IMG/VR virus record: IMGVR_UViG_3300050821_005814
Span: 1 to 64,000 of that record
Origin: a virus
DNA length: 64,000 bases
Strand: one strand, 5' to 3'
The translations under genes were made by a program, and so were the position numbers. This document shows, one piece after another, positions 28,101 to 36,816 of this stretch (position 1 is its first letter; every line of letters begins with the position of its first letter). The notes beneath the pieces were generated by a model. It ran no database searches. It was not told where the DNA came from and saw only the letters and a list, made by a program, of their open reading frames with translations.

Positions 28101-30936
28101 AGTTCGTCTGGATCTGGCTGCTGCCGCCTGTGACTACGAACGTGCTCCCCGCATTGCTAAAGTTCATGACAGCAATGCTGCCGATACCATAGCTTGGGTC
28201 ACCGAACGTGATGTGCGTCCCGTTGCCGCCAGGCGACACGATTAAGTTCGTCGTATTAGCTGACTCAAATGCTGGTGCAAACGTCTTGTTCGCAATGGAT
28301 ATGACAGCGCTGCTGTTGCCAATGTTGATTGCAGTCGCAACGCCAGTACCAAGGTTCAACGTTGTAGGCGCACTCCAGGTCTCAGCAATCGTCAGCCCCG
28401 ATCCATGCCCATTGGATGCCGCATAGGTGCCTGAAGTCGTCGCACCATAACCAACATTCTTAAGCGCTATGCCGCCTGCTTGCACCACACCGCCAATGAC
28501 GTTGGTCAGGTTCCAGCTGTTGCCATTCGCGTCATACACATCCTCACCTTGGATGTAGTTGTTGCCGCCTGCGGCAACTGACGATGCAGTTAGCTGATTG
28601 CGCGTGACGTCAATCGTAGCGCCATTGGATAGCAGCGCGATGGTGAGCGCGCCCGATGACAACGCCCCTGTACCTGCGACATTGAACCCGGCTGATTGCA
28701 GGAAGTTACCCGTGAAGTGCACATCAGGCTGGCAATACCCGCAGGCGGATGCCATCGGCTTGAAGGGCACAGTGTTGTCAGAAGCGTTGGCCGTCTGGCG
28801 ATACTCGCCGATTTGCGTGCCGCCGGAATCACCGGGGTACTGTCCGTCCGGACGCCCAAACGCGACAAGATTCAAACCGCCGACAGTGCTACTCGCTGCG
28901 ACGTTGTTCTGACTTGAGATGCCGATGAAGGTGTCATACAGGCCGCCTTGAACCGCATCACCAGTCTCATTGATGAACGTCCTGATTGCCTTGTAGCTGA
29001 GCACTGATCCGCCAAGGACCTTGATATTGTCCTCGGCACCAAACGCGCCATAAGCTGTTGTGTTCGCAGCGACAACTGTCTGCACACCGCCTGCATAGTA
29101 CTTCGCTAATGGATTCGTGCATCCAGCACATCCAGCGAATAGCCAAGATGCTTGCGCGTTGATCGATGCGCCGCTGGCCATATTGCCGTTCTGGTTCATC
29201 TGTGAAAGGTTGCCGATGCGAGCACCAGCAAATGCACTGCCACCAAAGTTTGCATAGACAGCAGTATCGGCAATCGCTTGCACAGTTGAGTTCACGTTGT
29301 CTGTGGGGACCGTAAACTTCATGAAGGCATCCTGACCACCGCTATAGGTGCCTGTGAAGCTTGCGGAGAATAGCGCGGGGTAAGGAATGGTCGTGCTGCT
29401 CAGCGTATAGGTCGAGCCGGGCGAACGATAGAACTGCGCATTCAGTAGGTTGTTGACAGTAAGGACATGGCCGGTTGTACCATTGACGGGCAACCCAGCG
29501 GACGAGAAGGTCATCGTCGCTATGGAGCCAACGCCGAAGGACCCCGCGCCAAATTGAATGTTCTGATTCGTGCTACCAGGACTAATGATGAGCGCTTGAC
29601 CGCTTCCGCCTAGGATCGAGCCGTTAGACCCTGTCGCATTGAACGTCGCAACGCCGTTGAACGTGGCACCATTCGTTACGGTCAGCCCTGTGCCTGACCC
29701 CGTGAAGGATGCAGCACCATTCGCGGACAACGTAGTGAATGCGCCAGTCCCTGGCGCTACATTGCCGATCGGCAGGGGTGACGAGAAGAGCGCTGTAATC
29801 CCAGTGCCTGTTACAGCGCCGCTTGCAGTCAACGTTGTGACGTTCGCGGCTGCTGGTACGCTCCCGCCTAGCACTGCGTTGTCGATTGTGCCGCCAGACA
29901 TTGTTGGCACGCTAAGCGTGAGACCTGCGATCGTTGTCGTCGTCGCGCCCAGCGTCAATGCAGTGCTGCCAAGCGTCAACCCCGCATTCGCCAACCCTGC
30001 ATTCGCTAGCGACCCATTGGTCACATGCGATAGATTGCTCACTGTCAGGGCGCCTGCATTATTGAGCGATGCGTCACCCGTGACAGCAACAGGCGTTGCT
30101 ATACCGAAGTTGTTTCCGATGAGGATGTCCGCATTGGCAAGGGCGCTCCCTTGCGGCGTGTACCCCAATGCCCCTGTGACATCACCGGACGTCAGCGTCA
30201 CAGCTCCCATGCGGCCAAACACGCTGACGACGTTAGCTGCAAGGTTGCCAAGCGAGCTTGTAAGCCCAGCACCGACACTGAGTGTCGCAAGCGCGCCCAA
30301 CCCCGACACGTCGGCGGCAGTCGGTTGCGTCAAATGCGCGTTACCGGCCGTGTCAATGTACGCGACAAATTGATGGGTGACGGGCGCGATTGCTTCGATC
30401 CCGCCCAAGCTCGACAATGTCGGGAGCGGCAAGTCTGCGCCAACGAGCAAGCGGAAGCTAGGCGCGCCGCCAGACCCCGCCGGCGCTCCATAAAAGCTGT
30501 TCTGCGATTGCGCAGCGGACAGCGTCAATGATTGCGCTGTGATCGTCGTCGCTTTGATGGTGTTTGGCGTTGTGATGCCAAGGGGCGGCGGCGTTGCGAA
30601 ATAGTTGATAAAGCCTGCTCCGCTGACAACACCTGACGCGGACAGCAGCGTGAACAACCCTTGATTGGGAACTGATCCGCCGATGACGCCAGGCGATCCC
30701 CAGGTGCCGCCCTGCAATGTCGCAGCGTCAAATGATCCGCCAGCTATCGCGTCAGCGATTTGCTGCACCGTGAATGCGACTGTCAGCCCGTTCTGCGCCC
30801 CTTGGATCAAATCCTGCGGGTTCACAGTCGTGACACGCTGACACGTCTGCGGCCATGCGCCAGTGCACGAGGCTTCCGCCCCATGCGCCGCGCACAAGCC
30901 TGCTAGCACGATCAATGCTGCTCGCAACCAACGCAT
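25129..30936 (-). CDS. Giant exported fibre/adhesin-like protein
   Basis: A 1935-residue protein with a Sec signal peptide (MRWLRAALIVLAGLCAAHGA, cleavage near 22). The mature N-terminus SCTGAWPQTCQRVTTVNPQD leads into Ala/Gly/Thr-rich strands like those of the 2177-residue protein (VTNGSLANAGLANAGLTLGS, GSVPAAANVTTLTASGAVTG). Further on, less repetitive domains contain aromatic and Cys residues (FAGCAGCTNPLAKYYAGGV). GGNGTYNLSQSISASSQS is a motif common in long phage tail proteins. It is the first gene of the exported block and has an AAAGGGG site. Role as receptor-binding fibre is inferred. Confidence 0.8.
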   Translation of the reverse strand: MRWLRAALIVLAGLCAAHGAEASCTGAWPQTCQRVTTVNPQDLIQGAQNGLTVAFTVQQIADAIAGGSFDAATLQGGTWGSPGVIGGSVPNQGLFTLLSASGVVSGAGFINYFATPPPLGITTPNTIKATTITAQSLTLSAAQSQNSFYGAPAGSGGAPSFRLLVGADLPLPTLSSLGGIEAIAPVTHQFVAYIDTAGNAHLTQPTAADVSGLGALATLSVGAGLTSSLGNLAANVVSVFGRMGAVTLTSGDVTGALGYTPQGSALANADILIGNNFGIATPVAVTGDASLNNAGALTVSNLSHVTNGSLANAGLANAGLTLGSTALTLGATTTTIAGLTLSVPTMSGGTIDNAVLGGSVPAAANVTTLTASGAVTGTGITALFSSPLPIGNVAPGTGAFTTLSANGAASFTGSGTGLTVTNGATFNGVATFNATGSNGSILGGSGQALIISPGSTNQNIQFGAGSFGVGSIATMTFSSAGLPVNGTTGHVLTVNNLLNAQFYRSPGSTYTLSSTTIPYPALFSASFTGTYSGGQDAFMKFTVPTDNVNSTVQAIADTAVYANFGGSAFAGARIGNLSQMNQNGNMASGASINAQASWLFAGCAGCTNPLAKYYAGGVQTVVAANTTAYGAFGAEDNIKVLGGSVLSYKAIRTFINETGDAVQGGLYDTFIGISSQNNVAASSTVGGLNLVAFGRPDGQYPGDSGGTQIGEYRQTANASDNTVPFKPMASACGYCQPDVHFTGNFLQSAGFNVAGTGALSSGALTIALLSNGATIDVTRNQLTASSVAAGGNNYIQGEDVYDANGNSWNLTNVIGGVVQAGGIALKNVGYGATTSGTYAASNGHGSGLTIAETWSAPTTLNLGTGVATAINIGNSSAVISIANKTFAPAFESANTTNLIVSPGGNGTHITFGDPSYGIGSIAVMNFSNAGSTFVVTGGSSQIQTNSLYAGVGGTLTFSGTQAGIGTQYGFLESLNLAGSVSSGTIAANKIVINQDISAIPNASQGATWFLIGGAYGGAPWQQSTAYVTGNNRAANGNYYTETAASCTSSSSGTGPTGTGTGIADGTCTWNYVSLNGSGSRSAQNVSLNIQSFIGSTSDTGRQWQAQVLTTAISANQGGTAPNGGSSAGFVYAGGDQMWCFAGATNLSGCAGREIDVGIYTGASAATRYGLHVVGYGNLQGNEIDQAISVTGGTAPFNLVYAVGGGNTFAATAGGTLFGYNPGAPDQFSGFGSYVNPQTGRGIDLSGVEFTDSAFRLTGGFKVSNLGQLLVQSMKISTSGSTATIDVGGGEVNAATVPSGVTGTNYRSTDHLYDPSTGTILSISVNGSNQIVGYTIVTPGHYASAAPTNPVTLLGGTGTGAQVNFAYAIANAIGVGTTSATATNIGNASAVTNFAGESTWAHIAAGPTIARTGNGAVLSNANPTAWLSETGFVTGSITSGTAFAWNARISDSFTSTSTNAPQLFNLEDDIAPNGSVAVGNRIGLNAFVNILGNAQTRGTFTGVIASGLLTVSAYSGSPLLIGQTITYSGAPVPLTIVSFGTGTGGNGTYNLSQSISASSQSMTAVGTHTNPGIDQAINTAIWIQSNEGGSATVYQGAHTTYGSYCEELAGTSFVHGCANYENDLLAVSGVTYMRNTQGLYVHIGGSTPNAALGALGPDLGLVWGEQSGVVVTGYKCIMCLGQEYGGFPNNAFGAIIQSQGGPGSSLGSAVDVASTTFSNCDYRAPHIVACTIQATGITGNTRLTSNGQAASSYIYNVYRPLGGTGYTSLPTITVTGCTGAIVNGDLGAGGTLGNIGVNNPGTGCVAEATAAVSGGGGSGATVTLQIAGNTLNFPPHSTVNVVCTVAATSLNHGGSDAIGWHVAFGAQMGATASTTQIIGLPTSWTQDYATSSAGGRISIAAPAADTTLGAIDLEITPTVNTWDIGGRCTMTRSSQI

Positions 30937-30964
30937 GAAGCGCTGCCCCTTTAAGAAGAAAAGC

Positions 30965-31633
30965 TCAAACGATGAAGAACCCGGCTGCTAGTCCGCCAGG
31001 TTGAATTTGAATTGCACCTGCATCACCACCAAGCTGCCAACCACCAGCTCCCGCCATGCGCGCAAAGCGAATGAAACGGCGACCGAATGAGGTTGTGTTC
31101 CAATGCCCAGCGTTCGTTTCCATCGCGTCAGCGGAGAACGACACGGACGCACCCCCTAGCGACTTGCTTGAGATCGGCCCCGCATTAGTGTTCTGTCCGC
31201 GTTCGACACGCTCTGCATCGAGTTCATCGATCAGGAGGAAGTGCGCAGCGAACAGCTCCTGCCCCAATGTCCAGTAGTCCGCCCACACGTTTGCAGGCAG
31301 CACGTTACCGGCGAGTGTCAGGTACATGGAGAGCGTTGAGTCCTGATACTTCTCCGGATCCTTGAATGCAGGGAAGTCCTGGCGGAAGCGCGCGTTGCTT
31401 ATGTATGGTGAGCTCGGCGTCGCTGGATTCTGCAGCACCATTGCAGTCGGACTGGCAATCGTCTGCGCGATCGTGACGTGATAGGTGCCGGTCTCACCAT
31501 CAGCTGTCAAAAAGCCATCGATCTTTGTCGACGCTGCTGCACCTGACGTGATGGTCGCGCCGGCATAGATCTGACTGTCAGTCGCTGTGACAGTCAGCAC
31601 ATACTCTTGGATCGTGCCAGTGATGTTCGGCAT
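30965..31633 (-). CDS. Head-tail connector candidate (DUF4054-like)
   Basis: A 222-residue protein. Residues about 80-190 read FRQDFPAFKDPEKYQDSTLS, then WADYWTLGQELFAAHFLLID and SKSLGGASVSFS, which follows the DUF4054 pattern of small connector proteins that sit next to the capsid gene. The N-terminal 75 residues form an extra beta-rich domain. The C-terminus is glycine-rich. The ATG is directly adjacent to the upstream stop TAA. Confidence 0.7.
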   Translation of the reverse strand: MPNITGTIQEYVLTVTATDSQIYAGATITSGAAASTKIDGFLTADGETGTYHVTIAQTIASPTAMVLQNPATPSSPYISNARFRQDFPAFKDPEKYQDSTLSMYLTLAGNVLPANVWADYWTLGQELFAAHFLLIDELDAERVERGQNTNAGPISSKSLGGASVSFSADAMETNAGHWNTTSFGRRFIRFARMAGAGGWQLGGDAGAIQIQPGGLAAGFFIV

Positions 31634-32434
31634 TTAGGTAGCTCCGGCTGTCCAACCAGGCGCTGATCCAGGGGGCGGCGTACCACTCGGTTCTGCCCCC
31701 GCACCGCTTTCCATGTCGTCATCCTGTGCCTGGCGATGCCTGCGGATGGTATCGCGAATGCGCGCTACAGCATCAGCATTGATCGCGTAGCCCGTCGAGT
31801 TCTTCTTGTTGCCGAACCACGACTCAGCCCCAACGCTACTGGACTCACTACCCGCTGCATCCCACTCAGCATTATGCGTCGCGGGAATGCTGCCCCAGGT
31901 GCCGCCCTTCATGCTGCCGAGCGCATCACGAATGCGATCACGTCCCTTACTGCGGCGCAACCGATCACGCAGTAGCTTGATGCCGCTACCCTTCGTGAAC
32001 ACGTCGAGTAGTCCTGTGCGATAGAAAATTGGACCTTCGCGTCCCCCTTCCCATGACATCTCGAGCGCGGGATTTGATCCCCAGTTGCTACCTTCCCTTA
32101 TCATCGGCGGGTCGATATCACGCGTACGACGGTCGCCAGTACCAAATGCCGCTTGCGGGTTGTCTTCGCGCGAACCCTCCTGCATATCATCCTGCATACG
32201 CTTCGCACGCTTCAGGAATGCATCACACATTGCTGCTGTCGACGCGGACGGGGGAGGACCTGCGACGAGATCACCAAGCAAGCTCTGCCACAGCGCCCAA
32301 GGACCGCCCTGCGAGTCGACGCCAGTGATCGTCCCCTTGTTCTTCGATGCGTAGAACACGGACGTGCCTTCCTTCTCGCCATACTGGCTGCGCATGGATC
32401 GAAGTATCTTACGTCCCTTGGCTGACAATGGCAT
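31634..32434 (-). CDS. Head-associated protein with YGEKEGTSVFYASKNKG motif
   Basis: A 266-residue protein. The N-terminus LSAKGRKILRSMRSQYGEKE continuing SVFYASKNKGTITGV is a short module I have seen at the start of many phage structural proteins. The remainder is charged and Gly/Ser-rich with no clear domain, and includes an Arg-rich segment near residues 150-165 (LLRDRLRRSKGRDRIRD). The C-terminus is Pro/Gly-rich. Position between capsid and connector suggests a minor head role. It follows a terminator hairpin, so it may be made at a lower level than the capsid. Confidence 0.65.
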   Translation of the reverse strand: MPLSAKGRKILRSMRSQYGEKEGTSVFYASKNKGTITGVDSQGGPWALWQSLLGDLVAGPPPSASTAAMCDAFLKRAKRMQDDMQEGSREDNPQAAFGTGDRRTRDIDPPMIREGSNWGSNPALEMSWEGGREGPIFYRTGLLDVFTKGSGIKLLRDRLRRSKGRDRIRDALGSMKGGTWGSIPATHNAEWDAAGSESSSVGAESWFGNKKNSTGYAINADAVARIRDTIRRHRQAQDDDMESGAGAEPSGTPPPGSAPGWTAGAT

Positions 32435-32451
32435 CGCTCTATTCCCTCAAA

Positions 32452-32482
32452 GGAAAAACTGCGCCAGTCTCCCAGCGCAGTT
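32452..32482 (-). terminator. Rho-independent terminator after gene 32487..33047
   Basis: Minus-strand stem AACTGCGC/GCGCAGTT (8 bp, 10-base loop) followed by TTTTTCC. It lies five bases past the stop of the upstream gene, inside the head operon, and would reduce read-through from the capsid genes. Confidence 0.75.
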
Positions 32483-32486
32483 GTAC

Positions 32487-33047
32487 TCAGGTGTTGGTGA
32501 AGTTGGAGTCGCTCTCCTCCAACGCCACGCGCGTTCGCTTTTGACGATTGCGCTTCAGGTCGTCAGCGGCCTGAATCTCCTCTTGATCAAGCGCTGCCTG
32601 AATGCGCTGCCGTCGCGTCGCCTCATGCCGCTTCTCTTCCTGGTCCTTGATCGTGCCAGGCGCGGGAGGAATTGGCGGGGGAGGGTTGTCGGTATGCGCG
32701 AGTAGGTAGAAGTGACTCGCGTCCTTCTCCGACACGTCATAGTAACCCGGCAACCCGCAGTTCGTTCCCTTGGGATCGAACAACTCCTGCGTATGGTCCT
32801 CCCTGTTCAGCATGAAGCGCGAGACAATATGCACGCGCGTCATGCCCTCTGGCGTTGGGACCTGATCAGCAGGCACCTCCTGCTCCTGCGCAGCGTCTTG
32901 CGCGCTCTCAGAGGCGGTAGCGGCAGCGTTTGCCGCATTGCCTGCACCAGCCTGGGGGTCCGGCTGCGTCTGCACCGCGGGATCACCTCCCCCCTCATTG
33001 GGCGGCGCTCCACCCTGACCTGCGCCGCCCTGCGGTTCGTCTGCCAT
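32487..33047 (-). CDS. Capsid-adjacent protein of unknown function
   Basis: A 186-residue protein directly after the major capsid gene. Residues 1-65 are Gly/Ala/Pro/Gln-rich and probably disordered. Residues about 68-125 form a small domain (TRVHIVSRFMLNREDHTQEL, GYYDVSEKDASHFYLLAHTD). The rest is a charged helix (KDQEEKRHEATRRQRIQAAL). Such a layout could serve as a head accessory protein. ATG 33047 has AAAGGAG upstream. A terminator follows the gene. Confidence 0.65.
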   Translation of the reverse strand: MADEPQGGAGQGGAPPNEGGGDPAVQTQPDPQAGAGNAANAAATASESAQDAAQEQEVPADQVPTPEGMTRVHIVSRFMLNREDHTQELFDPKGTNCGLPGYYDVSEKDASHFYLLAHTDNPPPPIPPAPGTIKDQEEKRHEATRRQRIQAALDQEEIQAADDLKRNRQKRTRVALEESDSNFTNT

Positions 33048-33076
33048 GCTCGTTACTCCTTTCGCAGTTTGACCCC

Positions 33077-34156
33077 TCAGATGCCGTCCGCGTACTGCAT
33101 CGTCTCAGGGTACACGAGCTCGATGACGCCCAAGCGGCCCCAGTACTCAACGACCTGATGAAGGCCGCGGAACTGAATGGGGGTACGCTGTAGCGGCACG
33201 AGCGGATAGCGCACACGGTCCTTGTCCTTCGTGTACGCGACCATGCGGTTGGTACCGCCAGCCCCTAGGCCCGGCAGCCATTTGACTGGCTGAATGTCCA
33301 GCTCGCGCCCATAAGAAGAGTTGGTGATGCTGTTCTTCTTGATGTACTCGATGATGGAGATATTGCCGGCGTTCGACACCTTCTGCGACGACAAGGTGCT
33401 GAAGTGGATCGGCGGCAGTCGCAGGTGCGTGGGGATCAACGCATATCCAGCGTTCGTCCAAGCCTGCGTCAACAGGAAGTTTACGTCGGCGACGATTTCG
33501 TCTGGCGACTTTGTGATCACACCAGTCGCTGTCACCCACGTCGTTACGCCTTGTGTGCCAAGCGGCACGTTGTAGGGCGTCACGAGCGCGCTGTTGAACA
33601 TGCCCGTCTTGTTGTAGTCGGTATCACCGACATACACCATCTGGTCGATGTCCATCTGGTACTTGAGCTTCATGCCCGCGTACTTCTGCTGATCAACCGG
33701 ACGACCGGTCTTCTCAGCCGACTGCAGTTCGGGCAACGTCCACTTCAGTTCGGTGCCCCACAGCAGCAGCGGGTTGACGACCTTGCCGATGTCCAGCGAG
33801 ATGCCGGAGATCGCAGTCGACTCCTTGCCGATCCAGTTCTTACCGGCCGGGTTGATACCACCAGGCGCGGCGAAGGTCGAGATCGTGTAGGACGAAAACT
33901 CGTCCGCTGCTGTCACGTCTTCCCGCAGATCGATGTCACGACCCCAGGAGACCTGAACGAGGGGCTCATGCAGAGTCTGGTCGAGCCGCTCAAGTTCGCC
34001 GATGAGAAACGCACCCGTACTGTCGATCGTCATCTGGGTGGCTGCATCGTAAGTCATCATCTGGTCCTTCGTGAACTGTCGCACACGAGGACGGATGATT
34101 GCTGGGCGTGAAAGCATGGTCGTATCCGCATACTCAATGCGGCGGAGATTGCTCAT
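33077..34156 (-). CDS. Major capsid protein (DUF2184-like)
   Basis: A 359-residue protein with the layout of the DUF2184 capsid family: an N-arm, then HEPLVQVSWGRDIDLREDV, GGINPAGKNWIGKESTAISG, LPELQSAEKTGRPVDQQKYA, then QMDIDQMVYVGDTDYNKTG, and a C-terminal TPIQFRGLHQVVEYWGRLGV. It forms the icosahedral shell. It follows the decoration protein and the protease-scaffold gene, a standard head order. ATG 34156 has a GAGAGGT site. Expected to be among the most abundant virion proteins. Confidence 0.9.
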   Translation of the reverse strand: MSNLRRIEYADTTMLSRPAIIRPRVRQFTKDQMMTYDAATQMTIDSTGAFLIGELERLDQTLHEPLVQVSWGRDIDLREDVTAADEFSSYTISTFAAPGGINPAGKNWIGKESTAISGISLDIGKVVNPLLLWGTELKWTLPELQSAEKTGRPVDQQKYAGMKLKYQMDIDQMVYVGDTDYNKTGMFNSALVTPYNVPLGTQGVTTWVTATGVITKSPDEIVADVNFLLTQAWTNAGYALIPTHLRLPPIHFSTLSSQKVSNAGNISIIEYIKKNSITNSSYGRELDIQPVKWLPGLGAGGTNRMVAYTKDKDRVRYPLVPLQRTPIQFRGLHQVVEYWGRLGVIELVYPETMQYADGI

Positions 34157-34217
34157 AACCTTTACCTCTCAATGACTGTTGGACGAAACGACTGCCGCTC
34201 AAGCAGCCAAGGTTGAA

Positions 34218-34745
34218 TTACGGGATACGACCGTTGAAGCTGATCTCCGTGAAGCCGCTTGCATCAGCCGGCCCCATGAAGGTGCAGCCATCGACTGCGA
34301 AACCACTGCCGCCAGGGTTCGCAGCCTCCCAACCGCCGGTGATATGCGTACCAGACGGCGCAGCGGTCCAGACATAGACCTGACCGCCTTTCACGGCGGC
34401 TGTCGACCCTGACAGCAGCACGCTGATGTACCCCTCGCGCAGAATGTCGCAGGGACCCTGCAAGCCAGGCGGCGACCCACCACCGAAGCCATCCTGCGGC
34501 CATGCCGACGACTGCGTCGGATAGGGACGCGCAAGAATGCCATAGACATGCGTGTCAGCAGCCTGCAGCGTGCGCATGTTGCCGACATTGCCTGCCGTCG
34601 CGTCGACAACCATTGGTACGCCATAGCCCGTCGGCGCACCAGTCGTACCTGCTGGCGTGATGACCTGCGCCTCAATCGTCGCAGCCCAAACGCGATTCAC
34701 TTCGCCAACGATGCCCGCTGGCATGCGAGTCAAAAATGCAGTCAT
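34218..34745 (-). CDS. Head decoration/cement protein candidate
   Basis: A 175-residue protein between the protease-scaffold and capsid genes, where DUF2184-type phages carry a cement or decoration protein. It is beta-rich with GYGVPMVVDATAGNVGNMRT, VYGILARPYPTQSSAW and ILREGYISVLLSG, resembling capsid cement proteins such as gp24/gp53 types. There is no signal peptide. The assignment combines position and pattern and is moderately secure. Confidence 0.65.
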   Translation of the reverse strand: MTAFLTRMPAGIVGEVNRVWAATIEAQVITPAGTTGAPTGYGVPMVVDATAGNVGNMRTLQAADTHVYGILARPYPTQSSAWPQDGFGGGSPPGLQGPCDILREGYISVLLSGSTAAVKGGQVYVWTAAPSGTHITGGWEAANPGGSGFAVDGCTFMGPADASGFTEISFNGRIP

Positions 34746-34795
34746 GATCCTTACCTACTCTCCAATGAATGTGAAGACTCGTAGCCGCGGTAGTC

Positions 34796-36400
34796 TCAGG
34801 CGGTGCCGTATGCCTTTCTGTTCATCTCGTTGATGGATGCGACAGTCTTGGCAGCAGTGTCAGCAGTACGACCGCCGCCGAACGTGTGCGCTGAGTTCTG
34901 CATGCCAGCCATCGTTGACGCTGCATTGAATGCGATCGAAATCGCGTCACACGTCCATGCAGTGTCATTGAACGCCGGACGGCGCGTGCCGATGACATCC
35001 TTGACGACCTGCTGCGTCTTCTCCGCCTTGTAGGCAGCATCGAGCACGCGACGCTTGAAGCTGCACATTGCGTCGAATGTCTTGTTGGCAGCCGCGTCCG
35101 CAACAAACGTCGGGAACGTCATGCCTGGCACAAGCTTCTCCGCTTTGGAGACCATGTCATCGAATGGTGCGCGCAGGTTGGTCGAATCACCGACCGCTGC
35201 CCGGCGACGGCGATCGCTTGTACCGCTTGCACGCGGCAAGCTTGGTATATGGCGACCATAGGCTTCGCTGACATCGATCTCGGTCCAACCTTCGGAGTCT
35301 TCCGCCTCCTCCTTGTTGCGCTCACGCCGACGACCGGACTCTTCTTCGCCCTCGAGCTCGCTCTCCGACTCGTCACGCATGCGCGCATCGCGGCTGCGAC
35401 GGTCACGCGTGCGCCGACTGCGATCACGCGTACGCCGGCGATCGCCCATCTCTTCGCGATCGCCGTCCTCGTCATCGTCGTCGTCGGGTTCCGCCCCTTC
35501 CTCCTGCGCGAGCATCGTCAGGATCTTCTCGATCGCATCGAGACGCTGCAAGACATTCGCCATGGGGTCACCGCCAGCAGCAGCGCCGCCTGCGGCAGCA
35601 CCGCCACCTTCCTCGGCATCGTCAGCAGGACGCTCAACAGCACCCCCGCCATTATGCAGGTGCACGTGAACCCCGCCCCCGCTCTCGCCGCCCATCATCT
35701 CATCCGAGATGATCTCACCAAGCATCTCAGGGTCGTGCTCAGCCTCTGTCACGGCAGCGAGGGCGTCGACAACGCTACCCCGCTTGACAGCCCTGCGAAA
35801 CCGATCCATGAAACGCGCACGCTGAACAGACTTTGGAAGTGCCATAGCTTGATCTCCAATTGCACAATGAGGACCGCACCGCCCCCTGTCGACGAGTGCG
35901 ACGTGGTTGCCGACAATGTTGAGGCAGCGTGCGCGGCCGGGCCCAAGCTGCTCATACTCTGCGTCGTATCCGGCCGAAATCTCCTTCTTGCCTGAGTTGA
36001 TTGCCTCAATCGCCTTCTTGTTGGTGACCAGGATGTCACCGAACATGAAGTCGTTGTCATACTGCAGCCCATCGCCACGACGGGGATTGAGGATGGTCCC
36101 CATTTGATAGTCGTGGCAGTTGTCGGGCGTCAGCATACCAATGGGAGGGTGGTCGTCAACGAACGGTTTCCCATTGTAGCTCGCAAGCGTCTGAGGCGCG
36201 AACACCTCCTCCGCATCGCGTTCGACTATAATCAGCCCATCCTTCCCAGCCTCGACTGCCGGGAGTTCATTTGCTGCATAGACTTGTGTGCCAATGCGCG
36301 CGATTGGCACATCCGTGATCAGCAAGAACCCCTCAGGCGTCAGAGCCCTATGGTCGGAGAGCGTCGAGGTTACATAGAACCTCTGCGTTGGCCCTGCCAT
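34796..36400 (-). CDS. Prohead protease (DUF2213-like) fused to scaffold region
   Basis: A 534-residue protein. Residues 1-180 match DUF2213 prohead proteases: VDDHPPIGMLTPDN (His84), GKKEISAGYDAEYE (Ser142) and IVGNHVALVDRGRCG (His166) are the candidate catalytic residues. Residues about 220-400 are highly charged and probably disordered, with a run of Asp/Glu then Arg/Asp repeats, as in a scaffold. The C-terminal 110 residues form a helical domain. The protease would mature the capsid and digest the scaffold. ATG 36400 follows the preceding stop by one base. Confidence 0.8.
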   Translation of the reverse strand: MAGPTQRFYVTSTLSDHRALTPEGFLLITDVPIARIGTQVYAANELPAVEAGKDGLIIVERDAEEVFAPQTLASYNGKPFVDDHPPIGMLTPDNCHDYQMGTILNPRRGDGLQYDNDFMFGDILVTNKKAIEAINSGKKEISAGYDAEYEQLGPGRARCLNIVGNHVALVDRGRCGPHCAIGDQAMALPKSVQRARFMDRFRRAVKRGSVVDALAAVTEAEHDPEMLGEIISDEMMGGESGGGVHVHLHNGGGAVERPADDAEEGGGAAAGGAAAGGDPMANVLQRLDAIEKILTMLAQEEGAEPDDDDDEDGDREEMGDRRRTRDRSRRTRDRRSRDARMRDESESELEGEEESGRRRERNKEEAEDSEGWTEIDVSEAYGRHIPSLPRASGTSDRRRRAAVGDSTNLRAPFDDMVSKAEKLVPGMTFPTFVADAAANKTFDAMCSFKRRVLDAAYKAEKTQQVVKDVIGTRRPAFNDTAWTCDAISIAFNAASTMAGMQNSAHTFGGGRTADTAAKTVASINEMNRKAYGTA

Positions 36401-36401
36401 C

Positions 36402-36797
36402 TCAGCTATTCGCTACGACAGCAATGGGATTCGTCAGGTTGGCAACGCTCGCCGCACCATTGACGATTGAAATCTTGAGGCTCTGCGCAACGACAGTCAG
36501 CTTCGTGTCGCTGATGAATGCTGTCGCCGCTACGAGCGCTGCTGTGATTGCTGCGCCGTTGTTGATGTTGCCCAACACATCTAAGCACGGCTGGATGGTA
36601 AGCGTCCCCGCATTCGACAGCGTGCCGCCAATCGCAATGTGCGGGTTGCCGCCAGTAGCAACGACAACAGGGCCGAAGGTGCCGCTCGCCGCAATCGTCG
36701 CTGGCCAGGGGATGACGCCGGGTGCCGCGACAGTACCGCTATTCAATTGAATAGCAGCAGCGCTCGCGATCAAGCGCGCTGAAACCGATTCGCTCAT
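36402..36797 (-). CDS. Small beta-rich virion protein candidate
   Basis: A 131-residue protein rich in Ala, Val, Thr and Gly, with strands such as TFGPVVVATGGNPHIAIGG and LTIQPCLDVLGNINNGAA and no signal peptide. It lies between an exported protein and the protease-scaffold gene and is separated from the former by a strong terminator hairpin. ATG 36797 has GGGTGAG upstream. Probably structural, but not recognised. Confidence 0.6.
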   Translation of the reverse strand: MSESVSARLIASAAAIQLNSGTVAAPGVIPWPATIAASGTFGPVVVATGGNPHIAIGGTLSNAGTLTIQPCLDVLGNINNGAAITAALVAATAFISDTKLTVVAQSLKISIVNGAASVANLTNPIAVVANS

Positions 36798-36816
36798 GGA
36801 ATGCTCACCCTATGGT

